From Demequina sp. NBRC 110054 (GTDB lineage Bacteria; Actinomycetota; Actinomycetes; Actinomycetales; Demequinaceae), in assembly GCF_002090115.1 (NCBI RefSeq), contig NZ_BBRK01000006.1:1-64000 (forward strand): DNA of 64,000 nucleotides, in the 5' to 3' direction. A program made the translations under genes and the position numbers. Shown piece after piece: positions 28,486-37,046 of this stretch. A model generated the notes under the pieces. That model made no database searches. It had not been told where the DNA came from and saw only the letters and a program-made list of their open reading frames with translations. Position 1 is the first letter of the stretch, and each line of letters starts with the position of its first letter.

Positions 28486-31227
28486 ATGGCGGGGCTCTCG
28501 ACGGGTTTCGATCCCGCACTGAGCGACCCGCGGTCGGTGATCGCCGAGGCCCGCGGCGACGTCGACTCGGGACTGACGTCGGCCCAGGCCGCCGAGCGCC
28601 TCGCGCGTGACGGCCCCAATCGGCTCACGGAGTCCGTACGCACTCCTGCCTGGAGACAGCTCCTTCACCAGCTCCGGGACCCCCTCGTCTACCTGCTGCT
28701 CGGCGCGATCGTCATCTCGCTCGCGGCATGGATCGCGGAGGGTCACGACGAGACTCCGTGGGACGCGCTCGTCATCATCGTCGTGGTGGCCGTCAACGCG
28801 GTCCTCGGCTTCGTGCAGGAGCGCCGCTCCGAGAACGCGGTGGCGGCCCTGCAGCGGATGTCGGGCGCGACGGCGCTGGTCGTGCGCGACGGAACCGCCG
28901 TCCGCATCTCCGCCGCCGACGTGGTCGTGGGCGACCTCGTCATGCTCGCCGAGGGTGACGCGGTCGTCGCCGATGCGAGGATCATCGACGGCAGCGTGTG
29001 GGCCGCGGAGGCCTCGCTCACGGGCGAGAGCGCACCGGTCGCGAAGGACCCCGCGACCCTCGCGGAGAGCGCACCCTTGGGCGACCGCTCGTGCATGGCG
29101 TTCGCGGGCACCGGCATCACCCGCGGCGCCGCGCGAGCCGTGGTCACGGCCACGGGCATGCAGACCGAGACGGGAAGGATCGCGGGACTCCTCGAACAGA
29201 CCGAGCAGGCCCCCACTCCCCTGCAACGCCAGATCAGGACGCTGAGCCGCATGCTCGGCATCGCGGTCGTGATCATCGCCGCCGTGGTGATCGCCGCGGT
29301 GTTCCTCACGCGCGAGGTCTCGACGCCGAGCGAGCTCGTGGCCGTACTCCTCCTCGGAGTCGCTCTCGCGGTCGCGGCGGTGCCGCAGGCGCTGCCCGCC
29401 GTCATGACGGTCGTGCTGGCCCTCGGGGTCCAGCGCATGGCGCGCCGCAACGCGATCGTGAAGGAGCTGTCCTCACTCGAAGCGCTCGGCTCTGCCTCGG
29501 TCATCTGCACCGACAAGACCGGCACCCTCACGGAGAACCGGATGACGATCCGCGCCCTCGTCACCGCCGCCGGCGAGACGGAGATCCGGAGCGAGACGAC
29601 CATCGGCGACGACGCCGCCGCGGCGGTGGTGCTGACGTACGGCTCCCTCGCGGGCGACGCGGTCCTGTCCTGGCAGGACGGCGAGCCAGTCTTCGAGGGC
29701 GATCCCACCGAGACCGCCTTCCTTGCCGCCGAGCATCGGCTCGGACTCGCCTCGCGCCGCTCGGGCCTCACGCGAGTCGCGGATGTCCCCTTCAGCTCGG
29801 AGCGTCAGCGCATGAGCATCGTCGCCACGGACGACGCGGGTGGCGCCCTGCTCGCCACCAAGGGCGCCCCAGACGTGATCCTGCCGCGCTGCACGAGGGT
29901 GCTCGACGCGGCTGGCGAGGCGCGCTGGGACGAGGAGGCCCACGCGACCATCGAGCACGGGATGGCGGATCTCGCGGAGCGCGGGATGCGCACCCTCGCC
30001 GTCGCGTATCGGCGCTTCCCCGCGATCGTGGAACCCTCAGAGGAGCACGAGACCGACCTGGTCCTGGCGGGAGTCGTCGGAATCGTCGACCCGCCACGCG
30101 CACAGGTCCCGGCCGCCGTCGCGGAGGCGCGAGCGGCCGGCGTCCGGGTGGTCATGGTCACGGGCGACCACCCCGCGACCGCCCAGGCGATCGCGGCCGA
30201 CGTCGGGATCGCCGACGCGGAGAGCCCCGTCGTGTCAGGGGCGGATCTGGCCGCGATGACGGATGACGAGCTCGACGACGTAGTCGGCCGCTCGGTGGTG
30301 TTCGCGCGCGTCGCCCCCGAGGACAAGCTCCGGCTCGTCGACGCATACCAGGCGCGCGCGGAGGTCGTCGCGATGACGGGCGACGGCGTCAACGACGCCC
30401 CGGCGCTTCGCGCCGCGGACATCGGAGTCGCGATGGGTCGCGGCGGCACGGAGGTCGCGCGCGAGGCGGGCGCGATGATCCTCGCCGACGACAACTTCGC
30501 GACGATCGTGATGGCGATCAGGGAGGGGCGCGGCATCCTCGAGAACATCGCGCGCTTCCTGCGGTTCCTCATCGCGGCGAACCTCGGCGAGGTGCTCTCG
30601 GTGTTCTTCGGCGTCGTCGGCGCGGCGACGCTCGGGCTGACGGCGTCGGACGGCACGCTCGTCGCTCCCCTGCTCGCGACCCAGATCCTGTGGATCAACC
30701 TGCTCACGGACATGGGGCCGGCGCTCGCCGTGTCGGCGGAGCGCTACGCCGACGACCTGATGGAACGGCAGCCTCGTCGCCCGCGCGACCCGATCCTCAC
30801 GCCCCGGACGTGGCTGTTCATGGGCTGGACCGCGGTCTGGATGGCGCTCGCGACGCTGCTGACGCTCGACGGCTTCCTGCCGGGCGGACTGATCGAGGGC
30901 ACGTCGGACCTCGAGACCGCCCGCACCGCGGCGTTCACGGTGCTCGTGTTCGCCAACCTCACCGTCGCGTTCACCGCAAGGTCCGAGACGGTCACGGTGA
31001 TGCGCGGGCTCCTGTCGAACGGCTGGCTGTGGGGCGCGGTCGCACTGTCGGTGCTGCTGCAGATCGCCGTCGTCCACGTGCCCATGCTCAACACGGCCTT
31101 CGAGACGGCGCCGCTGAGCCTCGGGCAATGGGGCGTCTGCGTCGCGGCGACGGTCGCGGTGCCGCTCGCAACCGAGGCGCTCAAGGCGGTCCTGCGCGCC
31201 CGCGACCGCAACCGCAGCCGTGGATGA
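28486..31227 (+). CDS. Cation-transporting P-type ATPase (P2-like)
   Basis: 913 residues: N-terminal cation-ATPase domain, two helices, actuator domain with LTGES, helices 3-4, phosphorylation site CTDKTGTLTENR (D343), nucleotide domain, MTGDGVNDAPAL hinge and four C-terminal helices. The order matches Ca2+/Mn2+-type P2 ATPases. Helix 6 keeps NLLTD, but helix 4 reads P300-Q301-A-L-P where calcium and sodium pumps have PEGLP; the ion-binding glutamate is a glutamine. Ion identity is therefore open. ATG 28486 has GAGGAGG 6 nt upstream. A possible -10 TACGCT is at 28418. Confidence 0.9.
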   Translation: MAGLSTGFDPALSDPRSVIAEARGDVDSGLTSAQAAERLARDGPNRLTESVRTPAWRQLLHQLRDPLVYLLLGAIVISLAAWIAEGHDETPWDALVIIVVVAVNAVLGFVQERRSENAVAALQRMSGATALVVRDGTAVRISAADVVVGDLVMLAEGDAVVADARIIDGSVWAAEASLTGESAPVAKDPATLAESAPLGDRSCMAFAGTGITRGAARAVVTATGMQTETGRIAGLLEQTEQAPTPLQRQIRTLSRMLGIAVVIIAAVVIAAVFLTREVSTPSELVAVLLLGVALAVAAVPQALPAVMTVVLALGVQRMARRNAIVKELSSLEALGSASVICTDKTGTLTENRMTIRALVTAAGETEIRSETTIGDDAAAAVVLTYGSLAGDAVLSWQDGEPVFEGDPTETAFLAAEHRLGLASRRSGLTRVADVPFSSERQRMSIVATDDAGGALLATKGAPDVILPRCTRVLDAAGEARWDEEAHATIEHGMADLAERGMRTLAVAYRRFPAIVEPSEEHETDLVLAGVVGIVDPPRAQVPAAVAEARAAGVRVVMVTGDHPATAQAIAADVGIADAESPVVSGADLAAMTDDELDDVVGRSVVFARVAPEDKLRLVDAYQARAEVVAMTGDGVNDAPALRAADIGVAMGRGGTEVAREAGAMILADDNFATIVMAIREGRGILENIARFLRFLIAANLGEVLSVFFGVVGAATLGLTASDGTLVAPLLATQILWINLLTDMGPALAVSAERYADDLMERQPRRPRDPILTPRTWLFMGWTAVWMALATLLTLDGFLPGGLIEGTSDLETARTAAFTVLVFANLTVAFTARSETVTVMRGLLSNGWLWGAVALSVLLQIAVVHVPMLNTAFETAPLSLGQWGVCVAATVAVPLATEALKAVLRARDRNRSRG

Positions 31228-31244
31228 ACGACGCCCGGGACCTC

Positions 31245-31254
31245 CGCATCGTCC
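31245..31254 (-). repeat. GGACGATGCG motif, intergenic single copy
   Basis: Exact 10-mer on the minus strand in the 82-bp gap between the P-type ATPase and the acetyltransferase genes, upstream of the acetyltransferase's probable promoter TAGTAGGTT (31271-31279). Confidence 0.7.
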
Positions 31255-31309
31255 CGTTGCCTTCTCGCGATAGTAGGTTGAAGGCGGCAACTTGCGAGCA
31301 GGAGGACGA

Positions 31310-31921
31310 ATGGACGCGGCTGAGCAGCGGGCCCGCATGAACGAGGTCCCGGTCGAGGACCCGACCCGCACCGAGTACGAGAAGCTCATGAACGACGAGT
31401 GGTTCAAGTACCGCTCGGGCCCTGAGCTGGCGGACATGCAGCGCGCGACGATCGGCACGCTGCGTGAGATCAGCGCGAACTACTTCGACGACCCCGTGCG
31501 CTCGACGGAGATCCTGTCGGAGCTGGTCGGCGACTGCGGCCCCGGGCTCGACTTCCGTCCGCCGATCTACCTCGAGTACCGCGAGCGCGTGCACTTCGGC
31601 ACGAACGTCTTCATCAACTCGAACCTCATGATCCTCGGCTCAGGCGAGGTGACGATCGGCGACAACGCCCTGATCGGTCCCGAGGCGCGGTTCTACACCG
31701 TCAACCACGCGTTCGACGTCGAGACGCGTCGCGAGGGCTGGGAGCGCGCGTTCCCGATCGTGCTCGAGCCCGACGTGTGGCTCGGCGGCTCGGTCGTGAT
31801 CTGCCCGGGCGTGACGATCGGGCGCGGCTCGGTCGTGGCCGCGGGCTCGGTCGTCACGAAGGATGTCCCTCCGATGACCGTCGTGGGCGGCAACCCCGCG
31901 CGCGTGCTCAAGCACCTCTGA
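31310..31921 (+). CDS. Maltose/galactoside-type O-acetyltransferase (left-handed beta-helix)
   Basis: 203 residues: N-terminal Maa domain (EYEKLMNDEWFKYRSGPEL) followed by hexapeptide repeats and the catalytic histidine in FYTVNHAFD, ending in VVGGNPARVLKHL. Members acetylate sugars with acetyl-CoA. AGGAGG lies just before ATG 31310. Confidence 0.9.
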   Translation: MDAAEQRARMNEVPVEDPTRTEYEKLMNDEWFKYRSGPELADMQRATIGTLREISANYFDDPVRSTEILSELVGDCGPGLDFRPPIYLEYRERVHFGTNVFINSNLMILGSGEVTIGDNALIGPEARFYTVNHAFDVETRREGWERAFPIVLEPDVWLGGSVVICPGVTIGRGSVVAAGSVVTKDVPPMTVVGGNPARVLKHL

Positions 31922-31937
31922 TCGATCATCTCTGATC

Positions 31938-31962
31938 GAGGCCGCGCGCGGCGCGCGGCCTC
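31938..31962. terminator. bidirectional terminator hairpin
   Basis: GAGGCCGCGC-GCGGC-GCGCGGCCTC, a perfect 10-bp stem between the convergent acetyltransferase (+) and small membrane protein (-) genes. Symmetric, so it can serve both. Confidence 0.75.
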
Positions 31963-31990
31963 GCGGTGAGGCGCCGGGCCGTGTGCGGGA

Positions 31991-32296
31991 TCAGCGCGTG
32001 GTGTCGTCCTCGTCGGCGTCGGCGTCGGAGGTGTCGGCGGGCTCAGCGTCGGCAGACTCGGCAGCCGATCCCTCGGGCTCGTCCGCGGCATCGGTGCCGG
32101 TCGCCTCGACAGCCTCCGCGCTCGCGTCGTCCTTCTTCTTGGGGCCGGTGAGCCAGCCGGTGTTCAGCGGACCCTCCTCCTTGGCGCCCTTGTAGAACTG
32201 CCAGCCGAAGTAGATGACGGCGATGGCGATGGCGATGTAGAAGAACGCCTGCGCGGCGATCTCGGTACCCTGCCCGGCGGCTTCGGCGAGAATCAT
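31991..32296 (-). CDS. Small single-span membrane protein with acidic tail
   Basis: 101 residues: a short N terminus, one transmembrane segment (AAQAFFYIAIAIAVIYFGWQF, about 14-34, give or take), a basic patch (GPKKKDD) and about 45 residues rich in Asp, Glu, Ala and Thr. No family recognised. Orientation by the positive-inside rule puts the acidic tail in the cytosol. Confidence 0.65.
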   Translation of the reverse strand: MILAEAAGQGTEIAAQAFFYIAIAIAVIYFGWQFYKGAKEEGPLNTGWLTGPKKKDDASAEAVEATGTDAADEPEGSAAESADAEPADTSDADADEDDTTR

Positions 32297-32418
32297 GCGG
32301 GGATTCTCTCACGGCCAGCGCGTGCGGGCACAGCCCCCGGGGAAGCACCGTGCGCGACAACGAGAACGGTCCTCATGACCGACTTCTCCTGAGGAGGAAG
32401 CGGCCCTACTGTCGAGGC

Positions 32419-33324
32419 ATGAGTCCCCACAGCCACGGGCCAGCCGAGCACGCGGGAGGACGCCACCGCGCGCGCCTCACGGCGGTATTCGTGATGGTGG
32501 CGGCATTCATGGCCGTCGAGATGGCGGTCGCCCTCGCGAGCGGTTCGCTCGCGCTGCTGTCCGACGCCGGTCACATGGCCGCCGACGTCGTGACGCTCGG
32601 AGCCGCCCTGATCGCGACGCGCGTCGCGACGCGCACGGACTCGACGGGCACGCGCACCTACGGCTCGTACCGTGCCGAGGTCTTCGCCTCCGGCATCGCC
32701 GTCGCCGTGATGCTCGCGGTCTCGGCGTACGTGGTGATCGAGGCGGTGCAGCGCATCGGCTCGTCTCCGGAGATCCCCACGTGGCCGATGCTCGTGGTCG
32801 GCGCCCTCGGTCTCGCGGTCAACGTGGTGAGCCTCGTGCTGCTGAGGGCAGGTGCCGAGGAGTCCCTCAACGTGCGAGGCGCCTACATGGAGGTGATCGC
32901 GGACGCGGCCGGCTCGGTGGGAGTCCTGGTCGCCGCCGGGCTCATGATCGTGACCGGCTCGCCCGTGTGGGACGTCGTGGTCGCCCTCGCGATCGGCGCG
33001 TTCGTCGCCGTGCGCGCGGTTCTGCTCGGCCGGGAGGTGCTCGCGGTCCTGGGCCAGCACGCGCCGCGCGGCTTCGACGTCGCCGCGGCGGCCCGGGACC
33101 TCGCCGCGGTCGACGGCGTGCTCGATGTGCACGACCTCCACGCGTGGACGCTCACGTCCGGCATGAATGTCGCGACCGCCCACCTGCTCCTGGCCCAGGA
33201 CGCTCAGCCGCGCGCTGCGCTCCTGGCCTCGCAGGAGGTGCTGCGCGACCGGCACGGCATCGCGCATGCGACTCTTCAGCTCGAGGAGTCGCCGTCGGCG
33301 CAGTGCCACGACGTGCGCTGGTGA
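32419..33324 (+). CDS. Cation diffusion facilitator (CDF) exporter
   Basis: A 301-residue CDF-family antiporter, CzcD/ZitB-like, with a His-rich start (MSPHSHG), six membrane helices and a cytosolic C-terminal domain. Site A on helix 2 is H52-x3-D56; on helix 5 the partner reads E158-x3-D162, with Glu instead of the usual His. Likely Zn2+ or related metal export. TACTGT (32407-32412) is 6 nt before ATG 32419, so leaderless. Confidence 0.9.
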   Translation: MSPHSHGPAEHAGGRHRARLTAVFVMVAAFMAVEMAVALASGSLALLSDAGHMAADVVTLGAALIATRVATRTDSTGTRTYGSYRAEVFASGIAVAVMLAVSAYVVIEAVQRIGSSPEIPTWPMLVVGALGLAVNVVSLVLLRAGAEESLNVRGAYMEVIADAAGSVGVLVAAGLMIVTGSPVWDVVVALAIGAFVAVRAVLLGREVLAVLGQHAPRGFDVAAAARDLAAVDGVLDVHDLHAWTLTSGMNVATAHLLLAQDAQPRAALLASQEVLRDRHGIAHATLQLEESPSAQCHDVRW

Positions 33325-33345
33325 CTTCCAGCGCTCGCCCAGGCG

Positions 33346-34992
33346 CTACAGCTCGAGCCGGATCTGCTCCGCGTCGAGCTCGCGCATCGACGCCTGAAGC
33401 GTCGCGCTCGTGAAGATCCCGACCGAGCGCGCGTCCAGCAGGACCTCGCGCTGCGCGTGGATCACGGCGAGCCGCTCTCCTCGCTCGTCGAGCTCGAGCC
33501 CCTCCTCCCGGGCCTGAGCGACCGCATCGTCGGCCGCCTCGCCGAGCATCTCGTCGAGCTTCGCCCGCTCCTGCGCGCGCTGCTGAGGAGTCTGACCGGG
33601 GTCGGGCTTGAGGAACTTCACGAGGGTCTCCGCGGTGCCGCCCTGCACGCCGAGGGACACGACCGCGACGACGAACGCGATGAGGATCAGCAGCGACCTT
33701 TCGGGGGCGTCGGAGGGAAGCGTCTGGGCACCCGCGATCGTGACGACGCCCCGCATGCCGGACCACACGAGCAGCGCGCCGTCGCGCCAGCCGAGCTGTG
33801 TCGACGCCTGGTGCGTCGCATCGGCCTCCGCGCGCACCAGCCGCACCCGGATGCGGCGATGCAGCTCCTCCTCGGGACGCCCGGGTCGCAGCCGGACGCT
33901 CACGCGGTCGAACCAGATGAGCGGCGGCGGGGTGCTCAGATCGGCGAGCTGCGCCTGGTCGGCCGCGATCCGCTCGCGCTTCTGGTCCGCCGTCTCGGCG
34001 TCGCGGCGCAGGATCCCCATGAGCGGCACGATGAAGGCCGTGCGGATGAGGAGGCTCAGCGCGAGCGCGGCCAGCGCGATCCCGACCGCGCGCCCGACGC
34101 CCTGGTGACGCTCCTCGACCTCCTCGATGACACCGAGCAGCTCGAGGCCGAGGATGAGGTACACGGCGCCCTCGAGCACGAGCTCGAGCGCATGCCAGGT
34201 CTGACGGTCGGCGACGCGATGCTGCGGGCTGAGGACGTGCGCGGCGCCGTTGCCGGTCACGAGCCCGGCGACCACGGCGGCGACGAGTCCCGAGGCGCCC
34301 ATCATCTCGGCGGGGATGGCCGCGACGAACGGGACGGTGAACGTGATGACGGTGTTCACCGTGGTGTCGCGCACGTACGACCGGACCCACAGGTTCAGCA
34401 GGCCGACGATCCAGCCGACGATGACGGCCACCGTCAGCGCGCTCACGAACACCCAGCTGACCGACCAGAAGGTCACCGCGGCCGCGGTGGCGGCGACGGC
34501 CGCGCGCAGCAGGACCAGGGCCACGGCGTCGTTGAGCATCGACTCGCCCTCGAGCACCGTCGTGACGCGCGGGTTCACGCCGAGCCGCTTGATGATCGCG
34601 GTGGCCACGGGGTCCGTGGGGCTCACAAGCGCACCCAGCGCGAGCGACCATGCCCAGCTGAGGTCGAGGATCCAGTGGAAGAAGACCCCGAGCAGCGCGG
34701 TGGAGAGCAGGACGAGGATCACCGAGAGCCCAGAGATCGTGCGCAGCTCGCGCCTGAAGTCGGTCGCGGGGATCTGCACGGCGGCCGCGTAGAGCAGGGG
34801 CGGCAGCACGCCGGAGAGGATGATCTCGGGCTCGACCTCGACCTCGGGCATGCCGGGCACGACGCTGGCGAGCACGCCGAGCGCGACGAGCAGCAGCGGC
34901 GCGGCGATGCCGAGCCGAGGGCTGAGGGCGTGCGAGGCGGCGATGCCGACCAGGGCGAGGACGCCGAGGATGAGCAGCTGCTCCACGGTCAC
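33346..34992 (-). CDS. Na+/H+ antiporter (NhaP/CPA1 family)
   Basis: 548 residues with about 12 membrane helices. CPA1 hallmarks: GALVSPTDPVAT (about 119-130) and the double motif EGESMLNDAVALV. A hydrophilic insertion (~320-380) precedes WSGMRGVVTIAGA, and a 100-residue charged, coiled-coil-like C-terminal tail faces the cytosol. GTG 34992 overlaps the stop of the upstream ACT-domain gene (GTGA), so the two are coupled. Confidence 0.92.
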   Translation of the reverse strand: MTVEQLLILGVLALVGIAASHALSPRLGIAAPLLLVALGVLASVVPGMPEVEVEPEIILSGVLPPLLYAAAVQIPATDFRRELRTISGLSVILVLLSTALLGVFFHWILDLSWAWSLALGALVSPTDPVATAIIKRLGVNPRVTTVLEGESMLNDAVALVLLRAAVAATAAAVTFWSVSWVFVSALTVAVIVGWIVGLLNLWVRSYVRDTTVNTVITFTVPFVAAIPAEMMGASGLVAAVVAGLVTGNGAAHVLSPQHRVADRQTWHALELVLEGAVYLILGLELLGVIEEVEERHQGVGRAVGIALAALALSLLIRTAFIVPLMGILRRDAETADQKRERIAADQAQLADLSTPPPLIWFDRVSVRLRPGRPEEELHRRIRVRLVRAEADATHQASTQLGWRDGALLVWSGMRGVVTIAGAQTLPSDAPERSLLILIAFVVAVVSLGVQGGTAETLVKFLKPDPGQTPQQRAQERAKLDEMLGEAADDAVAQAREEGLELDERGERLAVIHAQREVLLDARSVGIFTSATLQASMRELDAEQIRLEL

Positions 34993-35375
34993 ACCACGCT
35001 CTCGGCGAGCACCTCGAGCGCGCGGTGGCGCTGCTCGTACGGGACGAAGAGGTGGTCGTGCTTGGCGCCGGCCACGACGTTGCAGGCGATGCCCGCGTCC
35101 GCGAGCGCCGTCGAGAAGGCCGCGGTGAGACCCACCGCGTCGAGCGACGAGTGCACCTCAAGCGTGATCCATGCCGACTCGAACTCGTGGTCGAGCCGGA
35201 GGTTGGTCGCCGTCGCGAGGTCGACGACGATCGAGATCCCCTCGTCCTCGACCATCGTCGCGACGGGCGTCACCCCCCTCGGCACGGCGGGCACGGTCGC
35301 CCAGACGTAGCGTCCCTCGTTGAGCCGAGGGTTCATGCCGCCGAGGAGCAGCTCGAGATCGTCGATGCCTGACAT
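34989..35375 (-). CDS. ACT-domain protein (COG3602-like)
   Basis: 128 residues with two ACT-like modules: MNPRLNEGRYVWATVP and a second half with AWITLEVHSSLDAVGLTAAF...CNVVAGAKHDHLFVP. The family is predicted to bind small ligands such as amino acids. Coupled to the antiporter gene, so it may sense a ligand for it (inference). TAGGCT (35382-35387) lies exactly 6 nt before ATG 35375. Confidence 0.8.
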   Translation of the reverse strand: MSGIDDLELLLGGMNPRLNEGRYVWATVPAVPRGVTPVATMVEDEGISIVVDLATATNLRLDHEFESAWITLEVHSSLDAVGLTAAFSTALADAGIACNVVAGAKHDHLFVPYEQRHRALEVLAESVV

Positions 35376-35434
35376 GACCCCAGCCTAGGGACTCGAGCCG
35401 CGGAAATGGCAGGGAGTGCCCGGGGATTCGCAAG

Positions 35435-35491
35435 GGACGATGCGGCACGTGGTCCAGGACGAAGCGGCCGGGGTGGGCGAGGGACGATGCG
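35435..35491 (+). repeat. three-unit GGACGATGCG cluster
   Basis: Exact GGACGATGCG at 35435-35444 and 35482-35491, with a degenerate GGACGAAGCG at 35457-35466 between them; units start 22 and 25 bp apart. Lies in the 219-bp gap between the radical-SAM and ACT genes, just before the G-rich repeat. Confidence 0.75.
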
Positions 35492-35507
35492 GTGAAAGGT
35501 GCAAGGT

Positions 35508-35592
35508 CGGGGCCTGGTCCGGGGCCGGGGCCTGGTCCGGGGCCGGGGCCTGGTCCGGGGCTGGGGCTGGGGCCGGGGCCGGGGCTGGGGCC
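35508..35592 (+). repeat. G-rich tandem repeat with strong G-quadruplex potential
   Basis: About three copies of the 18-bp unit GGGGCCTGGTCCGGGGCC run into a 6-bp GGGGCT/GGGGCC array. From 35557 to 35590 the plus strand has six GGGG runs separated by 2-nt loops. It begins 3 nt after the stop codon of the minus-strand radical-SAM gene, so that gene's mRNA would be C-rich here and the G-strand is its template. Confidence 0.85.
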
Positions 35593-35594
35593 TG

Positions 35595-36845
35595 TCAGAA
35601 GAGCGTGGCCGGGGCGGCGATGCCGGCACGCGCGAGCTCAAGCTCGACCAGGTTCGTCTCGTTCCCCGCCTGGCGGGCCTTCACGTTCCCTCGGTCGGCG
35701 CGCCCCATCGCACCGTCGGCGTCGGCGCCGCGCACGACGCGCGCCTCTGTCCCGACCGCCCGTGTGCGCCTCCACTCCCCCTCGCGATCGCGACCGGTCG
35801 AGGGCCCGGCCCCGCACGCCTCCGAAGAAGCCGAGGCCGAGGCGGTCCCCGTCACCGCGGAGGACGCGACGCCGCCGGTGTTCTCGTCGAGGAACGCGCG
35901 GTCGAGGCGGTGCGCGCGGATGAGCGGCTTGATGCGCGCGGCGAGTTCGCGCCTGTAGCCCTTCGGCGCGTACGCGCCGTCGCCGTACAGCGCGCGGTAG
36001 CGGGGCGTGAGGTCCGGGCGGTGGGTGTTGAGCCACCGCGCATACCACTCCTTGACGCCCGGTCGCAGGTGGAGCGCTGTGTAGGTGACGGCGGTTGCCC
36101 CCGCGTCCTTGATGCGACCGAGCGCCGCGTTGAGGTACTCCTCACTGTCGGTGAGGAACGGCAGGATCGGCATCATGAAGACGGTGACGTCGAAGCCCGC
36201 GCCTGCGGCCGCGGACACCGTGGCGAGCCGCGCGGCGGTCGTGGGCGTTCCCGGCTCGATGGTCTGCTGGAGGTCGTCGTCGAAGATCGCGATCGACATC
36301 GCGAGGTCCACGGGCACCCTCGTGGCGGCCTCGGCGAGGAGCGGGAGGTCGCGCCGCAGGAGCGACCCCTTCGTGAGGATCGAGAACGGCGTGCCCGAGT
36401 CCGCGAGCGCCGCGATGATCCCCGGCATGAGCCGGTAGCGCCCCTCGGCGCGCTGATACGGATCCGTGTTCGTGCCGAGGGCGACGTGCTCGTGCGACCA
36501 GCTGGGCCGCGACAGCTCTCGCCTGAGCACCTCGGCGATGTTCGCCTTGACGATCAGCTGCGAGTCGAAGTCCCGCCCCGCGTCGAGCTCGAGGTACTCG
36601 TGGCTGGGCCTCGCGAAGCAGTACACGCACGCATGGCTGCAGCCTCGATACGGGTTGATGGTCCACGTGAACGGGACCACGGAGGACTCGCCGACGCGAT
36701 TGAGCGCGCTCTTGGCGGCGATCTCATGGAAGACGATGCCGTCGAACTCGGGGGTGCGGACCGACCGGATGAGGTTGCTCATCCGCGCGAGGCCCGGCAG
36801 CGCGTCGGGCGCCTCCGCCTTGAGCGTCTGGCCGTTCCACCTCAT
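35595..36845 (-). CDS. Radical SAM protein, Rv2578c / SplB-like family
   Basis: 416 residues. The 4Fe-4S motif is CSHACVYC (about 69-76) inside NPYRGCSHACVYCFARPSHEYL, the signature of the Rv2578c family related to spore photoproduct lyase. The core ends near residue 310; the last ~105 residues are Ala/Ser/Arg-rich and look disordered. A perfect LexA-type palindrome covers the promoter, so the gene is probably SOS-induced and may act on DNA damage (inference). ATG 36845 stands 6 nt after the hexamer TCGAAT inside the palindrome. The start of a G-rich repeat follows directly after its stop. Confidence 0.85.
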   Translation of the reverse strand: MRWNGQTLKAEAPDALPGLARMSNLIRSVRTPEFDGIVFHEIAAKSALNRVGESSVVPFTWTINPYRGCSHACVYCFARPSHEYLELDAGRDFDSQLIVKANIAEVLRRELSRPSWSHEHVALGTNTDPYQRAEGRYRLMPGIIAALADSGTPFSILTKGSLLRRDLPLLAEAATRVPVDLAMSIAIFDDDLQQTIEPGTPTTAARLATVSAAAGAGFDVTVFMMPILPFLTDSEEYLNAALGRIKDAGATAVTYTALHLRPGVKEWYARWLNTHRPDLTPRYRALYGDGAYAPKGYRRELAARIKPLIRAHRLDRAFLDENTGGVASSAVTGTASASASSEACGAGPSTGRDREGEWRRTRAVGTEARVVRGADADGAMGRADRGNVKARQAGNETNLVELELARAGIAAPATLF

Positions 36846-36850
36846 GCCCT

Positions 36851-36872
36851 GATTCGAACACGTGTTCGAATC
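36851..36872 (-). promoter_or_regulatory. LexA/SOS box over the radical-SAM gene promoter
   Basis: Core TCGAACACGTGTTCGA (36854-36869) equals the actinobacterial SOS consensus CGAAC-N4-GTTCG, and symmetry extends to 22 bp. It covers the probable -10 and ends 5 nt before ATG 36845, so LexA binding would block initiation. Confidence 0.85.
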
Positions 36873-36946
36873 CGGGTCAAGCGACGCGCCGCGCTCGTGG
36901 AAGGGCGTCAGCGGCGCCCGCCGTCGCGCACGCGGGGCAGGGAAGC

Positions 36947-37046
36947 GTCAGGCGAGGACTGTGCAGGTCAGGCGAGGACGGTGCAGGTCAGGCGAGGACG
37001 GTGCAGGTCAGGCGAGGACGGTGCAGGTCAGGCGAGGACGGTGCGG
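36947..37046. repeat. five 20-bp tandem repeats over a gene's 3' end
   Basis: Unit GTCAGGCGAGGACGGTGCAG at 36947, 36967, 36987, 37007 and 37027; the first and last copies have one base change each. On the minus strand the last copy is the final codons and TGA stop of the GvpU-like gene; the other four are duplicated downstream of it. Confidence 0.95.

Noticed and set aside
35492-35592. Gly/Pro-rich plus-strand peptide repeats
   Set aside because: Product of the G-rich DNA array; no promoter, start context or conserved protein features.
35435-35592. CRISPR array
   Set aside because: Units are directly adjacent or degenerate, with no unique spacers of constant size and no cas genes.
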